Positions 45,301 to 52,357 of a stretch of 64,000 nt of DNA are shown here, piece by piece (position 1 is the first letter of the stretch; every line of letters begins with the position of its first letter). Source of the stretch: G965200765 sp965203865 (GTDB lineage: Bacteria > Pseudomonadota > Gammaproteobacteria > Arenicellales > JAJDZL01); contig OZ241916.1 of assembly GCA_965203865.1 (NCBI GenBank), positions 2,108,001 to 2,172,000 of the forward strand. The letters run 5' to 3'. Under the pieces are notes generated by a model, which worked only from the letters and a program-made list of their open reading frames with translations, did not search any database and was not told where the DNA came from. Both the position numbers and the translations under genes were made by a program.

Positions 45301-46512
45301 TACAAACAAATTGCGGGACATGTGTCGCTGTCGCTATTAAAAGCATTTCCCGTACGTTCAAAAGCCAATCTTCTACCTTGCCTGGTTAGCCTGTTAAAAG
45401 CAGCATGCCTTCATGGAAAATCGAAACCACTAATGCGGCTGGTGGACAAAAAACTCTCAAGGAACAGTATGCTCCCTGGGCAAAGAATATATTGGCTTGC
45501 GGGCAGTCTATGGATATCGGGCAACAAGTATTTGAATGAACTGAAGGATTTCATCGCAATTAATGAGCGGCGAGCGGCCCATTTAAAAAATTTCCTGGAA
45601 GCCGGGAGTTGGAATCAGTCATTGACAGAGAAGCTAGGCATATCTTCTCTTCGTTTCTTCATTGACATGTTTGGTCCTAACTTTCACCCTGTTAATTTTG
45701 AGATAAGTATTTCGAGTATGAATATTCCCGGCCGGGTCCAGCAATTTATTAATCAACTTGGATTGATGGTTCCTTCAGAGGCCGGCTGCACTCTGAAAGA
45801 ACTGTCTGGGGACGATAATTTGATTCAATGGCATTCTCTCCTTTCGGACACATTAGAAAAACATAAATTCAATCATCGGAATGCACGGTTCAAGCATTGC
45901 AGTATTGACGGGGTAATTAATACTTTGCAAAACAAGGAACCATCAAATATTGTGGATTTATTCGAATTAACCGTTGAAACTATTGAAGCACTTGGTGAAG
46001 ATATAAGAAATGGGAATACTTCTGGTTGGCGGCAATACTGGAATACAGATCCCCATAAACAACCAATAGAACCGAAGCATGAGGAATTGTGCAGAGATGC
46101 ATTTCTTTTTGCTTTGGACCGTGAGCTTAGGTCATTCAACGTCAATGCACAATCAGAGGTAAATTATGCTGACGACACAAGGGCAGATATCAGGGTATCG
46201 TACGGGAAAATAAGCATTCCAATAGAAATCAAGCAAAGCTATAGCCCATATCTTTGGACCGCTATTCGTGACCAGCTAATCGCAAAATATACGCGTGACC
46301 CTGGTGCGAATGGATACGGAATTTATCTAGTACTTTGGTTCGGAAGAGACGAAAAAAGAAAAAAATTTGATGTCACCCCCTTGAGACCAGGGCCAATTCC
46401 TGAATCTGCAGAAATATTACAACAAACTCTGGAAACAAGACTCTCCGAGGAACAGAGGACAAAAATCTCTGTATGCGTGGTAGATGTTTCAAATACCAAG
46501 CAGAAAAATTAG
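42334..46512 (+). CDS. Giant NACHT/STAND-like NTPase with C-terminal nuclease, cassette gene 2 (copy 1)
   Basis: 1392 aa. NTPase domain near residues 35-330: Walker A GAPGSGKTE (41-49), Walker B ILFIDGLDE (82-90), FRISCRAADW (117-126), LLYNPQTLNLL, and HKNIAEFLAGRYL (about 304-316), the last resembling the NACHT winged-helix motif. About 900 residues of helical, solenoid-like sequence follow. The C-terminal ~130 residues look like a PD-(D/E)XK nuclease: Glu in KHEELCRDAF, Asp in DDTRADIRVSYG (near 1280) and IPIEIKQS (near 1297). The plan sensor-solenoid plus NTPase plus nuclease suits an anti-phage STAND protein. The stop codon is formed at the edge of the inserted transposon; before insertion it would have been TAA at the same position. 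Confidence 0.8.
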   Translation: MNNFVKRTCSEIKDKAILNGQEPQRIPFENFRNCDAYVLLGAPGSGKTEVFKFEASLRNDHCYETARNFISIEDKPEWHNKILFIDGLDEQRAGSKEGRTLIDKIRSKLFRLNCPNFRISCRAADWFGANDLRALSELTQGVPLTVLYLDPLTDYQVQEILSQNPCIPSADDFMKSAQDSGVNSLLYNPQTLNLLVKSVQDSQWPDNRLEVFERACRTLIAEHNDEHQRDLPSNFTVDQLLDEAGKICAYHLLTGKIGFKLVGETGTTEYIALNEIQNVNLEIGRKILKSKLFEITMEEHVAPIHKNIAEFLAGRYLGNLIDSKGVSVKRVLSLITGNDEGIVSEFQSLAAWIAAFSNSGRSEIVRRDPLGSILYGDCSKFFVDHKIQLIKGLREQTGKNPWFYSVSKFDFRLSALASPDMASYFQRVLRKFNTTSTTMESASFIGTVLEILENSRPIPEIADELARILWKDDCPVKLKELVLNSYLNHSDSKAKYVELKQLLDEVIKGELNDPDDSLQGMLLQLLYPDHISHNEVLNYFHPPKRPAFFGSYHKFWMGHIANISTDVQLAQIIDEFVIFINKIEHTLNQHELSTKFVIKVYETFLLGFLHRFPEKVRPHQLHDWLFGISEEISQLIKNDEILEWIENHQEVTKELILLRIAAYKDLQKYEDDENFKSFMEPSIRRISKSDFPNEDLANWYLEQAISGAENFISRFFIRRVAACLHRFDSKSDFTREIIERKINDYPILQEEFADELQQLKQVANLDETQRTQRENEHKELQKQWHDLFKPHEAVLLKNECPAHVLNKLARAYFGEYIEIKGDSPIERLNDLLVNKKLVDAALSGLQNSIRRKDIPDVKEILKISAGNNMHLLTYPVLAGLDRLEVNQYAMENIFSDGKRLHKVLLIAFSAQYLPLSLGNMKWLPTLLSNYPKIFADALIQAISFQLAQGKVPKFDLENLVRSVKLEKYLKQERNPETGNFQHLVVENSYYKQIAGHVSLSLLKAFPVRSKANLLPCLVSLLKAACLHGKSKPLMRLVDKKLSRNSMLPGQRIYWLAGSLWISGNKYLNELKDFIAINERRAAHLKNFLEAGSWNQSLTEKLGISSLRFFIDMFGPNFHPVNFEISISSMNIPGRVQQFINQLGLMVPSEAGCTLKELSGDDNLIQWHSLLSDTLEKHKFNHRNARFKHCSIDGVINTLQNKEPSNIVDLFELTVETIEALGEDIRNGNTSGWRQYWNTDPHKQPIEPKHEELCRDAFLFALDRELRSFNVNAQSEVNYADDTRADIRVSYGKISIPIEIKQSYSPYLWTAIRDQLIAKYTRDPGANGYGIYLVLWFGRDEKRKKFDVTPLRPGPIPESAEILQQTLETRLSEEQRTKISVCVVDVSNTKQKN

Positions 46513-46548
46513 GGAATTATATAGTTAATTATTTCAGTAATTGGTCAA

Positions 46549-46728
46549 TCAAGATTTCGGTTTTCGTATCAAATTTCGTCCAATATGCTTGGCGATACGG
46601 TCGATTTCAGCTGATTCTGACTTCTTTGTGGAATGCGTGCTTGGAACCTTTTGAGTTGCTGATTCTTCTTTTGAACGAGTTTCACTGGTTTGTCCCCGTA
46701 TCTTTGCACTGTCGGTTTTTCTATTCAT
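46549..46728 (-). CDS. Small basic protein coupled to the methyltransferase
   Basis: 59-aa frame whose ATG overlaps the methyltransferase stop (ATGA). The product is Ser/Thr/Lys-rich (MNRKTDSAKIRGQTSETRSK...) with a possible helix SAEIDRIAKHIGRNLIRK at its end. No family recognised. The coupling and the room up to the inverted repeat make it plausible as a real transposon gene, but composition alone could also give it by chance. Confidence 0.4.
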   Translation of the reverse strand: MNRKTDSAKIRGQTSETRSKEESATQKVPSTHSTKKSESAEIDRIAKHIGRNLIRKPKS

Positions 46729-48390
46729 TTCGCCATGTATCCAAGTTTCTTGTTTAGTTTTTGCAAACCTGACAACGTGTAGGTGTTGCTCTTCAACCGG
46801 TTGCAGGGACCGCACAACAGTATCCTGTTTGCAATATGATTCCAACCCCCATCAGACCTCGGTTGATTGTGATCTAGTTCCAAGTACCTGTCATCATCAA
46901 ATTTTCTATAGCAGCCTTGGCATACCGGCCCGTTCTGTTCAAGCAGGTGCTTGCGCTTCGCCGCATGGGTCGGGAACTCGTCCTTGGGTTCAGGAACCTT
47001 TATCTTGGTTGTCAGAAACGGTATTGCTTCTTCGCCGTCGTCTGTTCTTTCAGGTAGGTCAGAAGTGAAATGCAAGTCTTCGGCAAACAGAAATCCTTGC
47101 TCCAATGCAGTCTTGCGCTTGGTGTGCTTCGGTGCTTTCAGTCCTTCTTTTTCAAGCCTGTCCAGTACAACATTCTGTACCTTGTCCCATATATCAATTC
47201 CTACCCACTGCCTTTCGTTTTTTTCTGCCACTATACAAGTAGTAGCACACCCTGCAAATGGGTCCAAAACAATGTCTCCTTTGCTTGATGAAGCCTTGAT
47301 AATTCTTTCATATAATGCAATAGGCTTCTGCGTTGGATAACCTGTTTTTTCCTTACTTGTTCTTTGAATCGGCTTCACTTCGTCATCTACCCAAATGTCT
47401 TGAACTCTAGGAAGATTGGCTTCGTGCAAATACTTTCGCCAGTAAGGTTTCTTGTTTTTGCTGAATTCAATATAACCAGCATTAGCAAGAATTTCTAATC
47501 TTTCTCTTACTTTGCCCGTCAACTTTTCACCTGTTTCCGATTCGTACCTATTAGAAAGCAAATTAGGAACAACCCAATGCCCTGTTGGGTTAATATCTCT
47601 CCATGGTTGCCCACTGTCACCACCTGTTGTGCCGTGAGCGGTAAGTGGTCTTCTTTGATACGTTCCTTTGCTGTCCTTTAATGGAAACCAAGCTTCATTA
47701 GTCCTGCTGTTAGCAGTTTTCAATCGCGGAGGGTCAAAATAAAAATGATCCGATTTAGTATAGTACAGTATTCTGTCAGAAGATCTTCCATACTGTCCGG
47801 CATCGCTTTTACCTCCTAGCACTCGCCTCCAAATTATTTCGTTCTTGAAGTTTTTTCTGCCAAATATCGCATCCATCAACTCCTTGAGGTAATGGACTGC
47901 GGTATCATCGCAATGCAGATAGATGCTTCCATCTTCCCTTAGTACTCGCTTCATTTCCACAAGACGAACCGCCATAAAGCACAAAAACGCACCCATGTCG
48001 TCTCCATAGGAACTTCTGCTCCCTTCAATGACGTTCATAACTTTCGGGAAATCATCTCTTATTTGATCTACCCACTCGTCTTCCACATCTTCGCGCCATG
48101 ACCATCTGTCCTGGAATGAAGCGCCAGAGGCAAGACTATCTGGCGTGGCATGGAAATCACGACCTTTATTGAACGGCGGGTCGGTTGCTATCAGATGCAC
48201 GGAACTGGAATTCATCGCACGAAGAAATTTCAAATTGTCACCGTGAAACAGAGTCCTGTTTTTCCAATTTGGTTCTCCATGTATCGGTAAAATGTTGCTC
48301 GCTTGCTCGCTTGCTCGCTTGCTCGCTTGCTCGCTTGCTCGCTTGCTCGCTTGCCGGCACGTCGCGCCCGACTTTCTCTCTCATGGGCAT
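46725..48390 (-). CDS. DNA methyltransferase-HNH fusion, probably phase-variable (off as assembled)
   Basis: From the repeat tract on, the frame encodes NILPIHGEPNWKNRTLFHGD, then motif IV LIATDPPFNKGRDF, then KASSSKGDIVLDPFAGCATTCIVAE (motif I). It is a beta-class N4-cytosine/N6-adenine methyltransferase. A C-terminal HNH domain follows (CQGCYRKFDDDRYLELDHNQPRSDGGWNHIANRILLCGPCNRLKS). The only ATGs with a GAGG site, at 48390 and 48384, just after the transposase stop, are upstream of an octanucleotide repeat and read out of frame with six full units. Seven or four units would join them. Without that, translation could only begin at a TTG at 48233, missing the first conserved block. Confidence 0.78.
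48296..48354 (-). repeat. Octanucleotide tandem repeat (GAGCAAGC) in a methyltransferase 5' end
   Basis: Six complete GAGCAAGC units plus partial units at both edges, 59 bp of uninterrupted repeat. In all frames it stays open (for example EQASKRAS periodically). Because 8 is not a multiple of 3, gain or loss of one unit by slippage changes the downstream frame, the standard layout of a contingency locus. Confidence 0.93.
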
Positions 48391-48398
48391 TGCCTCAA

Positions 48399-49322
48399 TC
48401 AGAACGGTCTGTCGTCTGTCCTGGATACCAAGTCTTCGTATGAAAGACGCTTGCCCATTGTCATGAGGATAATCACTTCCATCTGTCTGATTGTATCCAA
48501 TTCCCTTATGTTGTGGCGACCCTCGAACTCGGATACGTACAGGTGCAAGTGCTTCTTGCTCATCTTGTGGTAAACCCCTTTATGCCCCCGCTTCAGCATG
48601 GACCAGAACGACTCAATTCCATTGACATGCGCCATCTCATCCACATATTCCCCCACGCTGTGCTTCACGAACAAATGATCATGCTCGCTCATATTCCTGT
48701 AGGAAGTGAAATCATCCATGCATACGATTGAACCTCGACTGGCATACTCTTCTATGAACCGATGCAGCGTGGACCGCTTCGTGTCCTTGATCACCTTCGC
48801 CTTGACCTTCCTGGACGACCGCTCCTTCATTCCGACTACGATTGCCTTGCCGACACCGCCACGTCCCGACTTCTGCTTCTTGCTTTCGTGCTTGTTGCTC
48901 TCCTTTCCACCCATAAAGGTCTCGTCTACTTCGACTACGCCTTCAAACAACTGCTTGCCGTCTGAAAATGCCGCCCTTATGCGATGTAGCATGTACCAAG
49001 CCGACTTCTGCGTAATGCCCAAATCACGGTGCAGCTTCATGCTGGACACCCTTTTGAGATTCGTGGCGTAGAAATGTATTGCAATCACCCACTTCCGCAA
49101 CGGTATCCGCGAACTTTGAAGCAGGCTTCCTATCCTCACAGAAAAATACTTTCGGCACTGATTGCACTGATACGGTTGCGGACGTCTGCTTTTCGTCTCC
49201 TTGGTGTCCTTGCTTGCACAGTGTGGACATTCCCGCTGACCTCCCGGCCAACGCAATTCCTCAAACCAGCTCACCGCAGATTCCTCATCGGGAAACATCT
49301 CGAACAATTCAATAATCGTCAT
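48399..49322 (-). CDS. IS1595-family (ISXO2-like) transposase
   Basis: 307 aa. N-terminal zinc ribbon CPHCASKDTKET...YQCNQCRKYFSVRIGSLLQSSRIPLRKW, a helix-turn-helix part, then the ISXO2-like DDE domain: VVEVDETFMGGKESNKHESKK (first Asp), IVCMDDFTSYRNM (second Asp) and HVNGIESFWSMLKRGHKGVYHKMS (Asn/Glu). All elements look intact. Its stop is followed 8 nt later by the methyltransferase ATG. The frame is complete, so the element is probably active. Confidence 0.92.
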   Translation of the reverse strand: MTIIELFEMFPDEESAVSWFEELRWPGGQRECPHCASKDTKETKSRRPQPYQCNQCRKYFSVRIGSLLQSSRIPLRKWVIAIHFYATNLKRVSSMKLHRDLGITQKSAWYMLHRIRAAFSDGKQLFEGVVEVDETFMGGKESNKHESKKQKSGRGGVGKAIVVGMKERSSRKVKAKVIKDTKRSTLHRFIEEYASRGSIVCMDDFTSYRNMSEHDHLFVKHSVGEYVDEMAHVNGIESFWSMLKRGHKGVYHKMSKKHLHLYVSEFEGRHNIRELDTIRQMEVIILMTMGKRLSYEDLVSRTDDRPF

Positions 49323-49475
49323 TCCCTTCCTGAAATACTTGCCCGGTCATTTCATCCTGTCTCTCCTGAAACTCATTGAAATCAACTATTTGAACGCATC
49401 AATCCTACACTAGAAATCTGAAAAAGTCAACCGATAAAATAATTAACTATATAATTCCCAAAAATTAACTTTATA

Positions 49476-49655
49476 GGGGCTTATACTTGATACTGTTCCG
49501 GGAAGTCAGGCTTCTATTGAATCCTGTACTTCAGTCCACCCGCCAAAGTACCAGTCATACCAGCATGAAGAATATTTATAGCTGGATTCAAGTCTCTGCC
49601 CCCTCATAGCTGCAGAGCAGGCATTTGTATGCTCGCTAGTTTAAATCCAACTTTG
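49476..49655 (-). pseudogene. Decayed 3' end of a tnpB element
   Basis: Reads as a degraded copy of the intact tnpB 3' end, mirroring 14235-14440 (the blocks around GAAGAATATTTATAGCTG and CAAGTCTCTGCCCCCTCATAG align by eye). It begins with an end-like GGGGCTTATAC. Before the transposon at 46512 entered, this piece lay 8 bp past the giant NTPase target site, that is, directly behind cassette copy 1. Confidence 0.65.
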
Positions 49656-50291
49656 CGAGAAGTGACCGAAACCATGCCGGACGATGAGCTGACGGTGATT
49701 CTGAGCCGTCGCCGCAAAGGCGGTCACAAGGATTGACCGGTGGAAGCGATGTTCAATGCGTTCTACGCCATACTGGTGCTACAGTATCGTTCATCAATTG
49801 AGTGCTTGCGGCGCAATCTGGCGGCCAATCCGACCTTGATGAGGGTTTGCGGTTTTCCGCTGGTGCCGAACCGCAAGGGCTATATTCGGGTGCCGTCAAA
49901 GAGTGAGTTTTCGCGCTTTTGGAAACTGCTACGGCGAGTGGAGCAGAAGCATAGTGCGGTCATGGGCCTTGTTCTACCGCGACCGCTAACGGCTAATAGA
50001 GATCTGTCCGAATTTTGGCCAAACCTGGGATTCGACGGCAAGAAGCTGTACTCGCACTCAACCGGCCGTACTCGTGCGGACGACGGCACTTGCAGCGACC
50101 CGGCCGCCGCAAGCGGCAGGTACCAACGCATCCGAAACTCGGAATTCGTCGAAAAACCGCCGCTCGGCTACACAGAAAATCTCGGACAAGGCTCCAGAAT
50201 CGCCGCTCAGGTCGTTTTCACACCGCTGTCAACCCCCGCAAATCAGCAAATTCGCCTTCAAAATCTTTGCAACGGGAAACACTCAATTTAA
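49650..50291 (+). pseudogene. Relic of a DUF772/ISNCY-type transposase
   Basis: The frame VEAMFNAFYAILVLQYRSSIECLRRNLAANPTLMRVCGF...VPSKSEFSRFWKLL resembles the N-terminal part of ISNCY/DUF772 transposases, and FDGKKLYSHSTGR the start of the catalytic region. An in-frame TGA at about 49734 precedes the first ATG (GGHKD-stop-PVEAMF), and the catalytic core is cut short. Base composition is richer in G+C than its surroundings. Confidence 0.55.
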
Positions 50292-50292
50292 A

Positions 50293-50326
50293 TTGCTTTA
50301 TTGAACAATTTTATCAAATGGAGTAA
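50293..50326 (+). promoter_or_regulatory. Decayed 34-bp palindrome of relic cassette
   Basis: Outer arms TTGCTTTAT / ATGGAGTAA, at the same spacing (10 bp) from the relic ATG at 50337 as in copy 1, and a promoter-like TTGAAC, 17 bp, TAATAT remains. The palindrome is degraded (several mismatches), in keeping with a dead gene behind it. Confidence 0.55.
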
Positions 50327-50336
50327 TATTCATTCC

Positions 50337-50573
50337 ATGTCAACAGAATTTCAATTTGAACGCAAGCAAGTTGTCAAGTTAAAAAAATTCTGATTTTTGA
50401 TGAAATTCATAAAAACAATAATTGGTCGGAAATTGTAAAAGGCTTGTGGAATTATGGTCGAACAAAACAGCGAAAAGTACAAGTTGTCTTGCTTGGTTGA
50501 GCACCACTTTACATTGATAAGGGAAAAGTGATAGTTTGACGGGAAATTTGAAATTATTTCCAGTCCCTATTGG
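50337..50573 (+). pseudogene. Relic of cassette gene 1 (AAA_14/DUF4143 ATPase)
   Basis: Starts ATGTCAACAGAATTTCAATT like copy 1, keeps about 50 bp, then jumps over a ~290-bp deletion to the Walker B region (TTTTTGATGAAATTCATAAA) and on to the block CAAGTTGTCTTGCTTGGTTGAGCACC, where a stop is now in frame. It ends near 50573 at the segment matching the SPYWSY codons of copy 1. Clearly closer to copy 1 than to copy 2. Confidence 0.88.
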
Positions 50574-50637
50574 CCGTCAATCAGCGTAAACCAAGTTTCA
50601 ACAAGTTTTTTGTTCATACCAAAAACTGGAGAGTTCA

Positions 50638-51486
50638 TTGTCTGGCAACAACAAGCAAACTCTCCCTAGCTTGAAGTCAGCTCTCAGCGGAGAATTTTTA
50701 GGGACATTCGTACTAGTATTCTTTAGTATCGGCTCAGCTCACGCAGCAGCAATCGGCGGCGCACAAATGGGAGTGTGGCAAGTTGCAGTTGTCGCAGGAA
50801 TTGGAGTAACGCTGGGTATCTATACGGCTGCAACCCTTTCGGGTGCACACATTAATCCTGCCGTTACATTAATGTTCGCAGTTTGGAACGGTTTTCCGGT
50901 CAAGCGAATTCTGCCCTACTGGATAGTTCAGATTACTGCCGGTGTTTGCGCCGGGTTTGTTGTTCACTATATCTTCGCCGATGCCATACTGGCTCATGAA
51001 GCGAAACTTGAGATTTTGCGAGGCGAACCAGGCAGTCAGCTAAGCGCAATGGCTTACGGTCTGTACTTTCCGAATCCGGCAACCTATGGTACTGGTGAAG
51101 AAGCATGGCAGATTGTTGGCATGCCCACCGCGTTTATTGCTGAAATTGTTGGCACAGGTGTCATGGCGTTTGTTATCGCAGCGGTGATTCACCCGTACAA
51201 TGATGCCCGTCCGAACTTTCCCATCGCTGCTGTCGTTATTGGTGTCTGCGTGGCTGCTATCATTTCAGTGCTAGGTCCGATTACCATGGGTTGCATGAAT
51301 CCGGCACGTGACTTCGGCCCCCGTCTGGCTGCATTCTTTCTCGGCTGGGGAAATATCGCAATACCCGGACCTCGCGGCGGATTTTTCATTGTCTATATTT
51401 TGGGACCAATGGTAGGCGCAGTTGTCGGCGCAGGTTTGTACAAACTCTTGGCGACCCGGCTTCCGAAGCCGGCAAACACCGGTTGA
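50638..51486 (+). CDS. MIP-family aquaporin / aquaglyceroporin
   Basis: 282-aa inner-membrane channel, six helices plus two half-helices. Both pore motifs present: SGAHINPAVTLMF near residue 72 and MGCMNPARDFGPRLAAFF near 218. The Asp after the second NPA (NPARD) and the longer loop before it point to the glycerol-facilitator branch, so glycerol, urea or another small solute is likely. Start is a TTG at 50638 with GGAGAG 4 nt before it. It lies between two relic pieces of the NTPase cassette, so it entered or was captured there. Confidence 0.85.
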   Translation: MSGNNKQTLPSLKSALSGEFLGTFVLVFFSIGSAHAAAIGGAQMGVWQVAVVAGIGVTLGIYTAATLSGAHINPAVTLMFAVWNGFPVKRILPYWIVQITAGVCAGFVVHYIFADAILAHEAKLEILRGEPGSQLSAMAYGLYFPNPATYGTGEEAWQIVGMPTAFIAEIVGTGVMAFVIAAVIHPYNDARPNFPIAAVVIGVCVAAIISVLGPITMGCMNPARDFGPRLAAFFLGWGNIAIPGPRGGFFIVYILGPMVGAVVGAGLYKLLATRLPKPANTG

Positions 51487-51539
51487 ACCCCCTATTCTCA
51501 GGGGGGCCAATTGCTGGAGAATTGAAGAAAGTACCCTAC

Positions 51540-51782
51540 AGGTTGTTTCAAAATACAAGCGCAACCCTGCCCTAGTGCGAATAGATACGGAATTTATCTG
51601 GTATTCTGGTTTGGAAGAGACGAAAAAAGAAAAAATTTTGATGTCACCTCCTTGAGGCCAGAACCAATTCCTGAATCTGCAGAAATATTACAACAAACAC
51701 TGGAAACAAGACTCTCCAAGGAACAGAGAACAAAAATCTCTGTATGCGTGGTAGATGTTTCAAATCCTAAGCAGAAAAATTA
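51540..51782 (+). pseudogene. Relic of cassette gene 2 (C-terminal nuclease end)
   Basis: From about 51577 the sequence follows nucleotides 46303-46509 of the giant NTPase almost base for base (GCGAATAGATACGGAATTTA..., CTGAATCTGCAGAAATATTA..., GTATGCGTGGTAGATGTTTC). A shorter, weaker match reaches back to about 51545. A missing A in the poly-A run shifts the frame. It ends with the stop TAA in AAAAATTAATTTTGC, showing what the end of copy 1 looked like before the transposon arrived. Confidence 0.9.
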
Positions 51783-51789
51783 ATTTTGC

Positions 51790-52060
51790 GGGAATTGTAT
51801 AGAATAGCTACATTCGATACTGTTCTGGGAAGTCAGGCTTCTGTTGAATCCTGTATTTCTTCCTTCCGCCTGAACTTCGGGCCTCCCGCACAAAGTAAAA
51901 GTCATCCCAAAACGAGGAACATTTATAACTGTATACAAGTCCCTGTCTCCCTCATGGCTACAGAATATGCACCTGTATACTCGCTGACCTAAATCCAGTT
52001 TTGTATCAGACATGTTGATGCCTATTGAACAGATCTGGAATGTGAATTTTGGATTGATTT
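51790..52060 (-). pseudogene. Decayed tnpB C-terminus with transposon end
   Basis: The minus-strand frame INPKFTFQICSIGINMSDTKLDLGQRVYRCIFCSHEGDRDLYTVINVPRFG...RPEVQAEGR mirrors the zinc ribbon and GDRDVNAAINVLRVG region of the intact TnpB, with the zinc Cys pair damaged. It starts with GGGAATTGTATAGAATAGC, an end of the same transposon family. It lies directly behind the relic cassette, as the piece at 49476 lies behind copy 1. Confidence 0.8.
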
Positions 52061-52357
52061 TCATTTGTTATTCAATCATAATTCTCTTCCTTGTTACCAA
52101 AAGAGCAAGACTATTCAGACTTTTTTTGGAGGGAAACCATGCTGTTCTAATTTTGGGGAATAATAACGGATTAGTGGACAAAACCGAGGAAAAGGACAAA
52201 CAATCTTTTTCGTCGCCAGATAAATCGCAATACATGCAACTTGTTTTCTGAATATCTCAGAAATTTGAAGCAATTTTCATTGCACCTACTATTCCGTATT
52301 AATTTCCTGATTTTAGTTGAATTTTTTCTAATTTGAATCCACACGCACTGTAAATTA

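Larger units (their letters stand above)
46512..49459. mobile_element. IS1595-family transposon with methyltransferase passenger
   Basis: 2948-bp unit with perfect 23-bp inverted repeats (46512-46534 and 49437-49459, starting GGGAATTATATAGTTAATTA) and an exact 8-bp target duplication AAAAATTA (46504-46511 and 49460-49467). It encodes, on the minus strand, an ISXO2/IS1595 transposase, a methyltransferase-HNH protein and a 59-codon frame. It sits exactly at the stop of the giant NTPase gene without altering its protein. IS1595 members with passenger genes are known; this one is autonomous and is the likely helper for the related units at 14209 and 26261. Confidence 0.92.

Noticed and set aside
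48296..48354. CRISPR-like appearance of the repeat tract
   Set aside because: The 8-bp units are directly adjacent without spacers; it is a simple tandem repeat inside a gene.
52012..52251. 79-aa plus-strand open frame behind the relic
   Set aside because: It starts inside the antisense decayed tnpB piece and has no recognisable features or good start signal.
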